Source of the DNA: Irpex lacteus
Taxonomy: Eukaryota > Basidiomycota > Agaricomycetes > Polyporales > Irpicaceae
Reading direction: 5' to 3'
DNA length: 64,000 nucleotides
Assembly (NCBI GenBank): GCA_001986395.2
Contig: MQVO02000017.1
Span: forward strand, 62,001-126,000
Positions 20,589-32,895 of the stretch are shown here, piece by piece (position 1 is the stretch's first letter; each line of letters begins with the position of its first letter). The position numbers were made by a program, and so were the translations under genes. The notes beneath the pieces were generated by a model. It was not told the DNA's origin. It did no database searches and saw only the letters and a program-made list of their open reading frames with translations.

Positions 20589-21265
20589 CTATCGCTAATG
20601 CAGTGTTCGTAACTTTTCAGCGCCTTCCGTTTTCCTCCACAAACAAGGGATTAATGCCAATAAAAATTACATGAGTCGATAGCGCCACATATGTAGTATG
20701 ACATATATTTTATTCCGCATTTTTAGAGAGGAATTGCGACCCATGGAAGGATACTGGCGAGGAGTGTTGAGTGCATCTAGTGTTCGTGAAAACGTCACGA
20801 ATTGTCACACCGGCATGAGGCGCCAGATGGCATCAACTACCGTATTCGGCAGCACCATCAGCTCGAAAGACTGGTGCATCGCAGCTGAGTTTGAATTTGC
20901 TTCTGCTGAAAGTCACTCTCTTGAGGTGGAGGTTCGTGAACACCACAAAGACATCGATATAGAAGAAATCGGGTGCATTATTCGTGATGCTTTCATTGTA
21001 CTATACATTCTTTTTTATATTATTTAATTTGAATCGTCCGCCATCACTTCAGATCTTGGCTAATCATGGCCTACGGACGCAAAATTGCATTCGTGAAGCT
21101 GAAAGACTTGAGAAAGTGCGAATTTTTTTTCACATTCATGATGATGTAGCATTAAACTATGTATGTGTAAAGTCTCATAATATTTGAAGGCGCGGTGGAG
21201 GTGCAGTGGGGGAGAAAACTAGTGTTCGTGAATTTCAGCGTTCACGAACACTGCATTAGCGATAG
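20589..21265. mobile_element. Non-autonomous TA-flanked element with 22-bp terminal inverted repeats
   Basis: The left end (20589-20610, starting CTATCGCTAATGCAGTG) and right end (21244-21265, ending CACTGCATTAGCGATAG) are perfect 22-bp inverted repeats, each bordered by TA (20587-20588 and 21266-21267). TA duplication is the hallmark of Tc1/mariner-type insertion. The element is 677 bp, A/T-rich in the middle and has no credible transposase frame, so it is MITE-like. The motif TTCGTGA recurs inside (about 20784, 20935, 20982, 21091 and 21226), as expected for subterminal transposase sites. The right end also forms a 12-bp perfect hairpin (21221-21232 with 21241-21252, 8-nt loop). Confidence 0.8.
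21221..21252. repeat. 12-bp perfect hairpin at the right end of the inverted-repeat element
   Basis: AGTGTTCGTGAA (21221-21232) is followed after TTTCAGCG by its exact reverse complement (21241-21252). The outer arm overlaps the right terminal inverted repeat, so the end carries a second, inward-facing copy of the terminal motif. Confidence 0.8.
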
Positions 21266-21267
21266 TA

Positions 21268-22011
21268 GCAGTCCAGGTATGCACTCTCCCCGCTCAATAT
21301 CCGAACATCGACCCATGTCATCATCGGTACCAGTCATTGATAGAATATGTGCAGTCTACGCTTCTCTGCTATATACCTAACAACGACCGATTAATCATCC
21401 TGTCTCTTGCTCCGTTTCGCGACTACCTAGATGGTAACAATCAACATATTCGCCGCCATATGCGTCTCTTCCATCCTCGTCTTCCTGTACTCTTTCAATC
21501 TTCTCCCGTACACAGTCCTCTACTCATCTACTCACCGTTCTTCATCCATCCCGCTTACACGGAGCTCGCTGTATACCGCTTACCACATGCGCTCCAACCG
21601 GTATTCGTGTGGTCCCATGCAGGTGAGTCTCAGGCTTGTTACCAGATAGTACCATCCATTCACATCGCTCGATCCCCAGAGCATACGAACAGTGTGTAAC
21701 AGCATGTAATTGAATCCCGGACGTTCGTTCCATCAGTAGCCCGTCGTGTCTGTGGGAGATGCAGACGGTTACGCATCTCCCAGTGCGTGGTGACGTTCGT
21801 GACGGTTGCAGTCTGTCCAGGTACGGCAGCGTTTCTACGTGCACACACGCACCGGTGAGTCGGCTATATTCTATTTCGACTCCTGTACTTAAGCAGGGAC
21901 AGATTGCGAGAGGCAGATGTTCTATAACCCAGATCCCTTCGACCAGCTTCGACTCATCGACGCTGTGCGAGGCTCTTGAGTCTCACACTCACCCGGGTTC
22001 ATCAACCGAAC
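21268..22011. other. Intergenic / upstream region of the S41 peptidase gene
   Basis: Short frames only. The frame of the peptidase first exon is open back to 21976, but the first ATG in it is at 22012 and directly precedes a signal peptide. No regulatory motif could be assigned. Confidence 0.4.
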
Positions 22012-25004
22012 ATGTCGACAACGAGCATACGGCGTCTTTTTACCTCGATCGCTCTTCTATCTGCGCTCGTCAGCTACGTCAATGCTGCAGATCCCTGTGC
22101 AGCGATTGCAGGCCAGCAGTTCGTCGTACCCAACAAAGCTTTGGCATGCCTCAAGTCATTCCCTTTCAACGTGACCTTGAAGCAGAACGTCCTCACAAAT
22201 GTCGCTCGCGTCTTCGATTTCTACACGTTCGAAGACTTCTATCTCAACTCTCCTCCACCATTCCAGGATTCGACAACCAATATTAGAGCTGACATTGCAA
22301 AGATCAATGCTACTACGTACGCGGTGAGTGGCATCCCAGGCTGGTATTGCGCTTTGTCGGGCTGAATCGGGGCTGGACATCTTAGACGGACTACGACTTC
22401 AACCGAGCAGTCTATAACTTTACTACTCAACTCAACGATGGGCACACGCGTTAGTCTGTCCTTTCCATCATTTCTACTACCCTTTACTAACATACATCTC
22501 CAGGCTACTTCCCCAACTGCTACAACACGTTTCAAAACCTCCTTCCCACTCCCCTTGTAGCCTTCACCCTCGATTCCAGCGCAAAAGACGGCACCCAATC
22601 CGTCTTCATCGCACCAGACTCAACCTCCCTCATCCCCCTCATCGGTTCCGCCTTCACATCCTTCTTCTCTTCCACAGGGCCTTCCCCGTTTAACTGGCAA
22701 CGTCTCGCCGGTGCACGCGTCCTCTCCATCAACGGCCTAGACCCCTTTGCCTATGCCGACCTCATCGCTGACACCGAGAGTGGTAACTTCCTCGACCACG
22801 GTGTCAGAGTCAACAGCGCATTTGGGAGTTACAGGATCAGCGGCACAGATTTCTCGCAACGATTTGGTGATATCTCGGGACCTGCGTTCCCGGACAGGGA
22901 TTCGTTGACGTTGCAAGTGATCCCTGCGAACGGGACGAAGGCGGAGACCGTAGTGGTGCCGTACACCGCGAATTACTTGGGCGCGCCGTTCACTGACTCT
23001 GCTTCTTTGTGAGTGCGGCTTTCCTTTTCGTGACATGCGAGGCACATCATTAATCCCCCTTGATCATTACCCATCATAGCTGGGCTGTCAATTGTGCAGC
23101 CACATCTGTTACAAATGGCGTTGATAACAAGGGAAGCGGTGTAATAGGCCTCACAGTATCCAAGAAGCACCGCGCTCGTGCGAACATTATCGATGTCGCA
23201 CCCAAGACCGCTGTGGGCCTTCCAGACCCTTTCCTGCCTACCTTACCTCCTCAGCCGGGAAGTACTGGTGTGATCAAATCGTTTATTTTGCCAGGAAATA
23301 AGACCGGTGTAGTGAGTACTGTCTTATTTAACGTTCGAAGCGAACAGAATGATGACTGACGATTGCGTAGCTGTTTGTTGGGTCGTTTGAGGGCGACTTC
23401 GTACAGTTCCAGACGGATACCGATGCTGCCATCAAGGCGTTCCAGGCAGCCGGAGTAACGAGGTTGCTCATCGACCTCACGAATAATGGAGGTAAGTATA
23501 AATTCGAATAAGCTCGCTTTCTTTGGCGTGCTAACGATGCATGTATAGGTGGTTTCGTGTGCCTGGGACAATTCTTGCATCAATATCTCGCTGGTGAGTA
23601 GCTAACATCGCTTCCAGCGTATACGATGCCTTGTCTGACCGAATTGCTCCAATATAGGCACAAGAATTGGCAACCCGTAAGCTCAATCTCACTCTGTCAA
23701 TCACGTCGTATATGCTATTGACACCAACGTCGTATACAGTGGCTTCCAATCGACGAACCGTGCGAATCCGTTGGCGCAGAAGATTGTTGCAGCTGATATT
23801 GCTCTCGGCCTCAACGACAACTTCGCATTCTATACAGCTGATAACTGTATGTCATTCTCCCTGATATCCCCCATTGACTGGTGCTCATGACTTGTTTTAT
23901 GATGCACGCAGTTGCGTTCCTGAACAACACCCAGATGCCCGCTTCGCATAACTATATTACTCCTAGCGTGGCATTCAGAGTGAACGGAACGGGTGTGACC
24001 GACCAGACTTCCCAGCGGTTCCTGGTACGTCGTACTGTTATTCCACATGTGTAGTGCCTCTGACATATCACTGTGTGCAGGATACATGTGACGAGGGCTT
24101 CAGCGTGCAGCCTCCGGCTACGCCACCTTTCAACCTCAGGTACGACTCTTCCAATCCGTTGTTTCTACAACTGCTCACCGCCGTTGAATGATAGTAACGT
24201 CGCAATTGGTAAGTGATTCACATCAATACTCGTGTATTCCCATTCATTGAACAAATGCAGTGAGCAACGGGAACTGCGCGTCCACCTGCGCAATGTTCAG
24301 CACTCTGATGTTCGAGCGCCACCAAACGAAGATCGCCATTTTTGGTGGTAAGCCAGGTGAGAAGGTACAGTACAAGGGGATGGCAGGAAACCAAGTGCTC
24401 GAATGGGCCGATCTTGACTCGGAGATCAAGACTGCTGGTGTGAAGAGCGTGAGTATCCCATTCAGTGCCTATTCAGTCGTAGAGGCTTACTGTGATTATT
24501 TCGTCGTAGGATCCCTTGGCTCCACCAGACTTGTGAGTATTCGCGTCTGCATTGATGCTTGTGTGGCTCTTCTGACGGCGGATAATCTCGAAGGCTTGTC
24601 AACAGCAACATGAGGTAAGCCCTATCATGATTGCTGCTCTTATGCGCCTGACCCTCACCTGTTCTCCTTTCGTTAGACACAACTGGAGAATCGCTTGGAG
24701 CTTCTTCAACGAGGAGAACCCAATAGGTACGTTACACAATGTCTCTTTGCCATAAACGCATCTTCTGAGACATCTCATGTAACAGAGTATCAATCTGAGC
24801 TCCCTCAGTGTAAGTCCTCTCCATCTCGGCCCAACTACGGATGCAGTAGCTGAAATAAATCTATGCAGTCCGCTTTGCGTATACCAACGATACGTACAAC
24901 AACCCTCAGAAGCTATGGCTGTTCTCGTACGTGTCCCGCATTTCTCTCTCTGAGCATTACTGACGTCGCCTTCCCTCAAAAGCGAGCAACAACTGTTCAA
25001 GTAA
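22012..25004 (+). CDS. Secreted S41-family (tail-specific protease-like) peptidase
   Basis: Eighteen exons, each junction checked for phase: 22012-22323, 22386-22449, 22504-23008, 23080-23311, 23371-23491, 23549-23593, 23658-23676, 23740-23846, 23912-24024, 24081-24139, 24195-24208, 24261-24448, 24510-24532, 24594-24614, 24677-24726, 24786-24809, 24869-24926 and 24983-25004. Together they give 658 aa. The protein begins with a signal peptide (hydrophobic SIALLSALVSYVNA, probable cleavage before ADPC) and is rich in NxS/T sites, so it is likely secreted. LNDGHTRYFPNCY near residue 120, GARVLSINGLDPFAY (PDZ-like) and TRLLIDLTNNGG are typical of fungal S41 proteins. The block VSNGNCASTCAMF (from about 531) holds the expected serine nucleophile, Ser532 or Ser538. 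Physiological substrate unknown. Several exons are very short, including 14 and 19 nt. Confidence 0.85.
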
Positions 25005-25528
25005 GAGCGAGGTATCCGTGTAGAAGCTATACCTCGTCCCCGCGTGTCCGTTTTCGTGCTGTATCAGTAGTGTTTTATTTGTAGAGGGGATGATGCACGG
25101 CCTATTATTCCACGTGTAGTGTATTCTTTCCTTGGTTGTCTCCTATTTATTGGGTCGATGTGATACTGGCTAGCTCAGTCCTCGAAGATCAAAGGATAAC
25201 CTGAAATGCAATGGCAAAGCTTTATCTTAACGTCAGAGTAAAGCCTTGTAGCGTGGGACGCAGCTGTAGGTCGGGAAAGTCTAGTACAACCAGTAGCCCT
25301 AGAACCCCCCATCTTTCGGTGCGTGTTTCACTCAAATTCGGCCGTACTAGCGCTATTCCTCGTCCGTATAACATGGTTGCCCAATACTCACCATAACATA
25401 GGTATGGACAGTGCATTTGCGTTCGATATATGCCATTCGTACTACATGATACACTATAGACCGTACGCTGCGTGATTACGATTTCTCTATACTACCCAGA
25501 CCATGAATATGGATGAAGTCCGTTTTAC
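25005..25528. other. Convergent intergenic region
   Basis: The 3' ends of the S41 peptidase gene and the dioxygenase-fold gene face each other. No other feature was recognised. Confidence 0.45.
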
Positions 25529-27223
25529 CTATGCCTGAACCAGCCCGCATACAACCCTGTTTGCTTGGAGCTCGTCAACAATAGAATACATGTCGACGGC
25601 CTCTTTCCAGCGAGTCTGCCGATTCGCTTGTGTCCTGGTTGCACCCACCGCGTCGTTGTGGACGAATGCCTCCTTGCTCCGGAAACCATGGTTAACCCAT
25701 CGAAACAGGGCGCCTGGGGCATACAACATGAAAGACTTGCGCCTCTCTCCTTCATGAATAGGGGTGTTGCCGTGTGTAATGATGCTAGATGGAAAAAGAA
25801 TGAGCGAACCAGGAGGAGACTCGACCATCAACCCGAGTTCCCGTAGGATGAGATGGCCCCCCCTGGTGGGGTCAAAATCCCCGAGGCTGTACAATGCGCT
25901 CCATCCTTGTGGTAGATTACCTGAAGTACGGTGCTCATGTGCGATTACGTGGTCGCCCATATCGAACGATGCCGTGGGCCAGATCGTACTTCGGAATGCT
26001 GGCGTGAGCTGGGGGTCGTGAGCGGTAAGCGTTTTAAGAGTATCCCGATAATGCACATATAACTTCGGGGCATATCTAGCCATGGCCACTAGAACGGGTC
26101 AGTGAGTTGTCAGATGATTAGCGAGATCGTGGATTGATTCGCACCTTGAGCGAATTTGACCATACGACATAGGCTTGGGCTCAGCTTCAACGCAGAAATG
26201 GCCTCTTCATCGGTGGTGTTGTGTTTCAGGTTTCCAGGAGACTAGATGCTATTAACGTATGTCTGAAGTTCTTTATCGCTGAGCATACCTTTTGGCCGCC
26301 ACTGTGCGTGATACCAGTGGCAAAGCAGGAGAAATCCGAGTCACCATTTTGACTTGTAGATGCACCCGAGATGCGCTGTTCCGCTTTGCATATATCTTGT
26401 TCCGCTGCCTGCCAGCAGGGCTCCCAGTCAGAACAGCCAACGGGTCGCCCAGCGAGGAGGCAGATTACCCTATCGCTCTTGTCAACCAGTGCCACGGGAT
26501 GTCTATCGTGATCATGAGCTCAGTAGGACAACCGCAAAATAGAACTAGATATACGTACTCTCCATCCCACCGAACAACTCGCAAACCATCGCTAAGGCCC
26601 TCCGCGAGAGTGGTCACATCAGACTTCACGGGTTTTCTTATCCCATCTGCGGCACCGAGCTGTTCTGCAGTTACGTCCGTACGAATGATGTCTGGCGTGC
26701 CATGCCTCTCTGACCAGCTGAGACGAATGGCTGCGCTTGCTTCTGAGAGTTCTTCTCGCTGACGAGCCTTCTTGTTCTTCGTACGCTGCCTCTTCGCCTC
26801 CCTCGCCCTGTCCTTCTTCCTTTCGGCCTTCTCGGCAGCGATATCTGCAGCGTGTACAGGCTGGAGAGCCTCGCAAGCGGTCGAAGGCTCTTCGAGTTTT
26901 CGCTTGTTGGAAGCAGTTGGTCCCAGGGGTGGCGAATGAGCCGACTCTGAGGTGGTGAGGTGAGCCGAAGTTTGTGCAGGCAGCTCTACGTCAGTCGATA
27001 GACCACCAGAGCCTGAGGACTCGGAGCGAAGCTTGGTGTTGAGGGGTGCGGGATGACATTCTTCCCGTCTATGTTCGTTGGCTTCGTACGCATCCGAGTC
27101 TACCACGCCAGTGTGCGCGTCGCAGTACAGAGTGAGCTCGTGAAGTGGCCGCGGGAGGATGTCGATCCTGGGAGCCTGAGCGCCGTTACCTCCCTTGGAT
27201 TCGTGCGTCGAGCTTGAATCCAT
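25529..27223 (-). CDS. 2OG-Fe(II) dioxygenase-fold protein, fungal TET/JBP-like lineage, metal site altered
   Basis: Four exons in phase: 26559-27223, 26289-26502, 26145-26241 and 25529-26088, giving 511 aa. The N-terminal half is disordered, with a strongly basic helix (KAERKKDRAREAKRQRTKNK, about 135-155). It leads into LRVVRWDGE and a conserved PVALVDKSDRVICLLAGRP segment, then GITHSGGQKSPGNLKHN. The C-terminal half has the double-stranded beta-helix signature LGDFDPTRGGHLILREL, PPGSLILFPSS, THGNTPI (distal His about 431), ERRKSF (2-oxoglutarate Arg) and ALFRWVNHGFR. This order matches a large agaricomycete family related to TET/JBP oxygenases, often expanded and linked to transposons. In relatives as I remember them, the first metal motif is HRDxxN; here it is HRTSGN (His378, Thr380), lacking the Asp ligand. 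The reading frame is intact, so loss of catalysis is possible without loss of expression. Confidence 0.65.
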
Positions 27224-28769
27224 TTGACGTACGGAAGTAGTAAGTTTGCTGACGTTCGAGGGAGTGTCTTAACCCTCTTCCTGGGCCCTTTCTTTGACAT
27301 CAGGCATGTCAGCTTGTATTCTGACTTGCACCTTCACATGCAAGTGAGGGTGGGCACGACGCAAGCTCTTGTACAGTACGGGCACTACGCACAAAACTTG
27401 AACCCGGCCGAGCACTAGCGGCGTCACGGTATTTCGACCAACTCGGGAGATCATCTGGGAGAGGAACTCACCGAGTCTTTGGGTTATAGCCAGGCGGTAT
27501 ATTTGCACTAAGAAGAGAAGTGTTGCGTTGAGTGAGCGCGGTGCTGAGACGCGTCCACTGGAAACGGACTTCAAAGTTCAAGCCAAACTTGAGCTGGAGA
27601 CGCGAGCGATATAAACACAATCACGTGCGATCTTAATATGCAATATGTTTCAGTCGAGCCTATGTCAAGAAAGAGCCAGATACATATGAGCTCGTGCAGG
27701 AACGTACAGACGACTTGTGTGTGGTGACTTTGTGGTGACTTTAAGGCAATGAAAACAGAGCAAGCCAGTCACGGTTGGCGCCTACTGGAATTCAGGACCG
27801 GCGCCGACGACCTGGAGATGGGCTACTTTCTTATTCGACAAATATCAAACGCTTCTCGCTTTCGATTGTCCACAAAGGTTCCAGCGCATGAGGTAAGTAG
27901 AATCAAGTCCACGCTCAAGCATGAAGACATATGTAAGTAGTCCCATCCTGGCTACAACGGACTACACGGAGATGTTCCCCTCCGAGTCATCATCCCCAGG
28001 GCCCTGTATCGACCACCGTCAATGTAGGTGGTGACGAAGGGTGCAGTTCCATTGCATCTACACTCTATGTACTATGGTACAGGAAGAGAATAATAGTTCA
28101 TCACAAGGGATTGGGTCGAGTCACTCGAGTGGGCGAGCGGGAAAGTGGTTATGAAGGTGCATCTCACCCTCAGGCTCGGTCCTGCATGCTCCATCTCCGA
28201 ACTCCTTTGGTTACGCATGCCCTCTCTAGCCGCCAACAACCAACCAGTTAAGTAGTGAAACCTCGATATCCCGCAATACTAGTTCTCCCAACTTCTAGAG
28301 GCTACGGATCACTGGCATCGGACATGGACATTGGCATTGATAAAGGCGTTTGGGACGGAAGTCTAGGAGGGCGTAAAGTCAACGGGAAGAGATATAGAGG
28401 CTGCATCTTTATATGTTCTCTGATACTCTACGATGATCAGGCAATTGTTACGGGTACCATTGACTTGAGACCCGGATGTTGACACCTTTACACGCAATGC
28501 CAGTGTTCGACTACGATATGTGTGTAGCTCTCTGCGTTCACAGTATCTATGAATGGTGGACCTGTGATGAGACCCCCCTCAATAGGCTGTTGACCCCCTA
28601 GCGTAACAATGCCTTGTACGGGTGAGTGTCAGGCAGTAAGTACTGCTTGTGCGGTTGCGACTCGATGGCGGAGGGGGTGGGGATATCGAGGATTTGGCTG
28701 CGCATTTGAGAGGGCATGAATAGAGATAACCACACGTACGGAGTAACTTGAATTGCCCAATGTATTCAC
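27224..28769. other. Intergenic between the dioxygenase-fold gene and F-box-like gene C
   Basis: Only short frames. A 63-codon plus-strand frame at 27749-27940 and one at 28255-28482 look slightly coding-like but have no motif, no paralog here and no supported splice partners. No repeat was seen. Confidence 0.35.
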
Positions 28770-30763
28770 TCAATACTTCTTTTTCAACTCTCGTCGGAGG
28801 ATGTCGGCGCTCCAGCCCACGTCCATCGAGAAGTCCGCCCAAATGAAATCTTCGAGTTGTCGATACCGGCAGAAATTAGTGCGGGATAGGCGGTGGCGCC
28901 ACACGTTACTACGCACCGCTGGGCTCTAGTGTGACCGGATCTACGCCGACTGCTCTATGCTCCTCGTCATCCTCTTCCTCGTATGCGAGAACAAAATCGA
29001 AAGCTTCGGTAGCCGTGGAAAGTACTTTCACGAAAGGTTCCAGAGAATTTTCCAGGCGGTCAAATGAGTCGAACAGGAACACAATAGCTCGGATGGTGGG
29101 ATGGGCCCTAAGCTGATCTACCAGTGTTTCGAAATTGACAGGAAGCGTGCCATAGCTGTGCTCGTCACTAAAGATGTATGCGTGCATGCCCACCGCACGT
29201 AGGGCAGAGTCCAATCGGTCCATGGATGTTACTTGCTCCAATACAAAATGGAAGGGTCCCAGTTGCATTGTTATCGCGTGCTCCGAGACATCGAATGCTG
29301 AGAGAGTGTTCAATCGGAACATCAGTTCCCCACAATGGGAAGCTTCGAAGCAAATAAGGTGACTGATTGACAGCTGCGACGCTCACCAATTGACACCATC
29401 GAATCTTCCTTGTCACCCCACAGCAGTGCCATGAACTTGATCATCCACACCTGCTGCTCATCGCTGAGTCGGTGCATCGGACATTGCGGGTTCATCATAA
29501 GAGCTGTCAAAGCGAGGCAGACAGAGTCAGTGCAGACTCCCTTGACCGTAATATTCATGGAGTGCGGTTTGATCCGCCGATTAACTGTGTTGGGTGCACC
29601 GTATGGCAGTGAGGTGAGCACCATCCCGGGCCCATCCCACGTGATAGTATCGAACGAAATCCAGGCAGCACGAGAAAGTTGTCTGAGGTATCTAGCAACG
29701 TGGCAGAATGAAGGAAGATGAACGTTGTTAATTGTGACGCCTTTTCGCAGGAATGAGTCAGGTGGGATGATAGATGGCGGTACGCCCCAGTGGGGTGTGT
29801 CAAGTTTTGCAGGACTGAAGCCAGCTGGGACGGGGCCCTCGATGGAGAGGTTGCGAAGCTTGTCTTGTATGAAGGGGAGATCCAGAAGATGAATAAATGA
29901 CGTTCGACTTTTGTAGGGCTGGCAAACCCGTATTTCACGGATAAGCTGGCACACCGGTGTAAGTCTTGGACACCCTTGGGCCACGTATCTTCTGAAGATC
30001 TTGGCGTCATCGTAACACCCAATATACAGAGCTCTATCCGAGAACATGTGTCGTCGGCAGATGCTTGCCCAGAAGCGACAGACCAGCGAGCACTGTTTGA
30101 GGTCGGTCAATATGTCGTTTGGGCTCGGCTCTCCATGCCGTTTAAGATCACGGCCTTCTGGCCAGTACCGCTGTGAAACACGATTCACGTTAACATAGAA
30201 CAGTATGTCGTCGAAGAGCTCTGGAGGAATGCGGGCTGCGAGCAATCTCACCGCCTACGTATTCAAGTTTGGGAAATAAGCCCCGTCCGTTAACAAGAAA
30301 AATATGCGTTGTTTGACCATATACTCACCTCGCTTTCCGCCAATTCAGATACAGCTCCGTCGAACCCAGGAGTCCAGTACCAGATTGGGTCATCCAGTAA
30401 TGATTCTGACGAATCGTCTATCGTTGAGCTTCCGCCCTAATAATACCAGTAATCAATACAGATGGTCAGTAAATCGATACATGCTGCTTGGTTGCGTATT
30501 CACCGTGCTTGCCAGCGTTTGGAATACAGCTTCCTCCGAGTCTGGATCCGAGTACGAGATTGGTCCAGATGTCGATGAACTTTCTATCATGGAGCTCTCG
30601 TTCTAAGGAGATCAGTAACAAACTCAAATGATCGGTAAAGTCGACGTACACTGCTTGACTGAGCACTCACCTCGCTATCGCTCCCTGCACACAAAACTCC
30701 TAGCAGGGATAATCCCGCAGCCGAGGAAGTGTTAGTATCCGTCGGTAATGAACTTTGCTGCAT
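28770..30763 (-). CDS. F-box-like protein C, intact array member
   Basis: Six exons in phase: 30671-30763, 30504-30602, 30329-30436, 29387-30254, 28917-29297 and 28770-28849, giving 542 aa. Exons 1-3 are 93, 99 and 108 nt, all phase 0. They encode short acidic Ser-rich blocks ending SDSE, LAST and VSELAESE, so they look like duplicates of one exon. Exon 4 starts AVRLLAARIPPELFDDILF and carries the F-box-like motif (about residues 108-155, with DLKQCSLVCRFWASICRRHMF). It is followed by the family region ending TALMMNPQCPMHRLSDEQ. Exon 5 has FDSFDRLENSLEPFVKVL and VGVDPVTLEPSG; the last exon ends ILRRELKKKY. The likely role is a Skp1-binding adaptor of an SCF ubiquitin ligase, inferred from the F-box-like motif; the C-terminal region would bind the target. 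The start ATG (30761-30763) is the first in the phase-compatible frame of exon 1. Confidence 0.8.
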
Positions 30764-31489
30764 CGGTCTACTGAGAATGCTGATGGCGGTGGAAAAGAAA
30801 AGCGCAGTGGTGAAAGAAGAATGACGGTGGAGGGGCGAGGTTAAGGAACCGGCTGTGACGATTGACTTAATGTTATATGCATTGGTACTCCACTATCAAC
30901 TTGAACTTCGGAACGAGACTTCTTCCACATAGGAATCTGGAAATGAAAATGAAGGAATGACGCCGTCGTCGCAGGCCGTGAAATCTCACGTTTCTCAGTA
31001 ACGATCTTCAGCCTAGATAACGTACCTAAGCCAATTACTCCCTGCTCGAATCATTCGACTCACCAGCAACGCCAAGGCTCCCAACTTCATTGAGGGGATG
31101 CCTTCAGGCTATCACTCGATCGTCATCTCTCTTGGCTTGCCCCTTCCTCCTCACGGTGTGAACCGGCAAATACGAGCGTCCCATCGATTTCCATCCGTAA
31201 GTGCAAACCAAACATCAGACATATGCCATATAGCTCTCGTAATCGCAAAGCACACTCAACTTGAAACTCAGATAGATTGATTGTACCACATTCATGTGCC
31301 TCTTATCGCGGGCTACAGCCAACCTAATCTGTGAAGTTAGGTGGCTGGCGTAGTTGTGTACGGCAATGCAGTGCAATACAAGTAAACATCGCGTCCGCGA
31401 CCAAAAGTCTAGGCGAACGCTGTACGTTCTTTATCTCGGGCAACTCACCACTGGCACTCTGTGCATCAGGCCCTCTGAGCGCCGCCTCA
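30764..31489. other. 5' flank of F-box-like gene C
   Basis: Upstream region of gene C with no recognisable coding region. The frames present are short and shared with neither neighbouring unit. Confidence 0.35.
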
Positions 31490-31795
31490 TTCCACAGCTC
31501 GATGTTAACACCAGCTAAGTCAGAGCTGGGATGCGCCAGCTGGCCCAGGAGTGGACAGGGGCGATGGAGGGATTGTGTGTGTAGTCGATAACGTATAGGC
31601 TGTAGATTCCATTCGTGTTTTGGTGGACGGAAAAGTATCCAAGTGGAAGTTCAAGTTGGTTGGGTTGAGCAGAGACTCGAAGAAGGTGTGTTCGCTCACC
31701 TCGAAGATACAGTCGACAGTCGAAATACCGACCACGAGGCGCATGCACCCTCACCGCTCTCTCCGATATAACGATCTGCTGCACCACACTACTCC

Positions 31796-31893
31796 CATCC
31801 CCACGCCTCAACGTCGAGACCTCCTCCCCCATCCCCACGCCTCAACGTCGAGACCTCCTCCCCCATCCCCACGCCTCAACGTCGAGACCTCTC
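31796..31893. repeat. 33-bp minisatellite, three copies
   Basis: A unit containing CATCCCCACGCCTCAACGTC followed by GAGACCTCCTCCC is repeated three times head to tail. The matching place in the second block (about 33190-33240) has a single diverged copy. Confidence 0.85.
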
Positions 31894-32280
31894 CACCAGT
31901 CCGCCAACCGCACGCAACACTGACTCTCTGGCGGGGTGAGGAGAGTGAGGGTCGTCCTCGAGGTGGACCAAGCTTTGTAGGACGGGAAGCTGGTTTCCGC
32001 CTAAAAGAGATAGCAGGTGCGTGTCAGATGGAATGGAGGCAAGCAGGCGAGAGTACGCACCCACAGGTCACGTCATCGGGTCCGCTTGTCGAAGCATGTC
32101 GTGTGATGCACGAGGGTATCTCTGTGGGAGAGTGTTTGGTCAGTTGGAATATCAATTTAGATTTACGAGAGAAGGTGAGAAGAACGGGGAGTGCGAGTAG
32201 AAGGAAGTGGGGAAATAGAAATAGGGAAGAACGCACTGGACGACCGTGCCAATACACCGATCTCTCCGGTTACTAATACT

Positions 32281-32895
32281 AAGTGTATCACGCCGTGCCA
32301 CAGCTCGATCTTAACACCGTGCCACAGCTCGATCTTAACCGTGACTAGCTAAGCCACAGCTCGATCTTAACACCGTGACTAGCTAAGCCAGAGCTGGGAT
32401 GCACCAGCTAAGCCAGCCTGAGAGCTGGGATGCACCAGCTAAGCCACAGCTCGATCTTAACACCGTAACTAGCTAAGCCAGAGCTGCCAGTGGGATGCAC
32501 CAGCTAAGCCAGAGCTCGATCTTAACACCGTGACTAGCTAAGTCAGAGTCAGAGCTGGGATGCACCAGCTAAGTCAGAGCTGGGATGCACCAGCTGGCCT
32601 GGGATGCACCAGCTAAGCCAGAGCCAGAGCTGGGATGCATCAGCTAAGCCTGAGCTGGGATGCACTAGCTAAGCCAGAGCCACAGCTCGATCTTAACCGT
32701 GACTAGCTAAGCCAGAGCTCGATCTTGACACCGTGAATAGCTAAGCCAGAGCCTGAGCTGGGATGCACCAGCTGGCCAGAGCTGGGATGTACCAGCTAAG
32801 TCAGAGCTGGGTGCACCAGCTAAGCCACACCGTGACTAGCTAAGCCAGAGCTCGATCTTGTCACCGTGACTAGCTAAGCCAGAGCTGGGATGCAG
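32281..32895. repeat. Composite satellite built from two short motifs
   Basis: About 600 bp of irregular alternation between two units: one with GCTGGGATGCACCAGCTAAG and one with CAGCTCGATCTTAACACCGT followed by GACTAGCTAAGCC. More than a dozen copies are present in total, with variable spacing. Both units contain AGCTAAGCCAGAGCT-type dyads. It sits between the two copies of the local duplication. The single AGCTGGGATGCGCCAGCTGG at 31526-31545 may be the ancestral unit. Confidence 0.9.

Noticed and set aside
20698..21027. 109-codon frame inside the inverted-repeat element as a transposase
   Set aside because: No DDE/D motif or helix-turn-helix is visible and the frame is far too short.
32281..32895. 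CRISPR-like alternation of short repeats
   Set aside because: Spacing is irregular, the intervening sequence is itself repeated and the genome is eukaryotic; this is a satellite.
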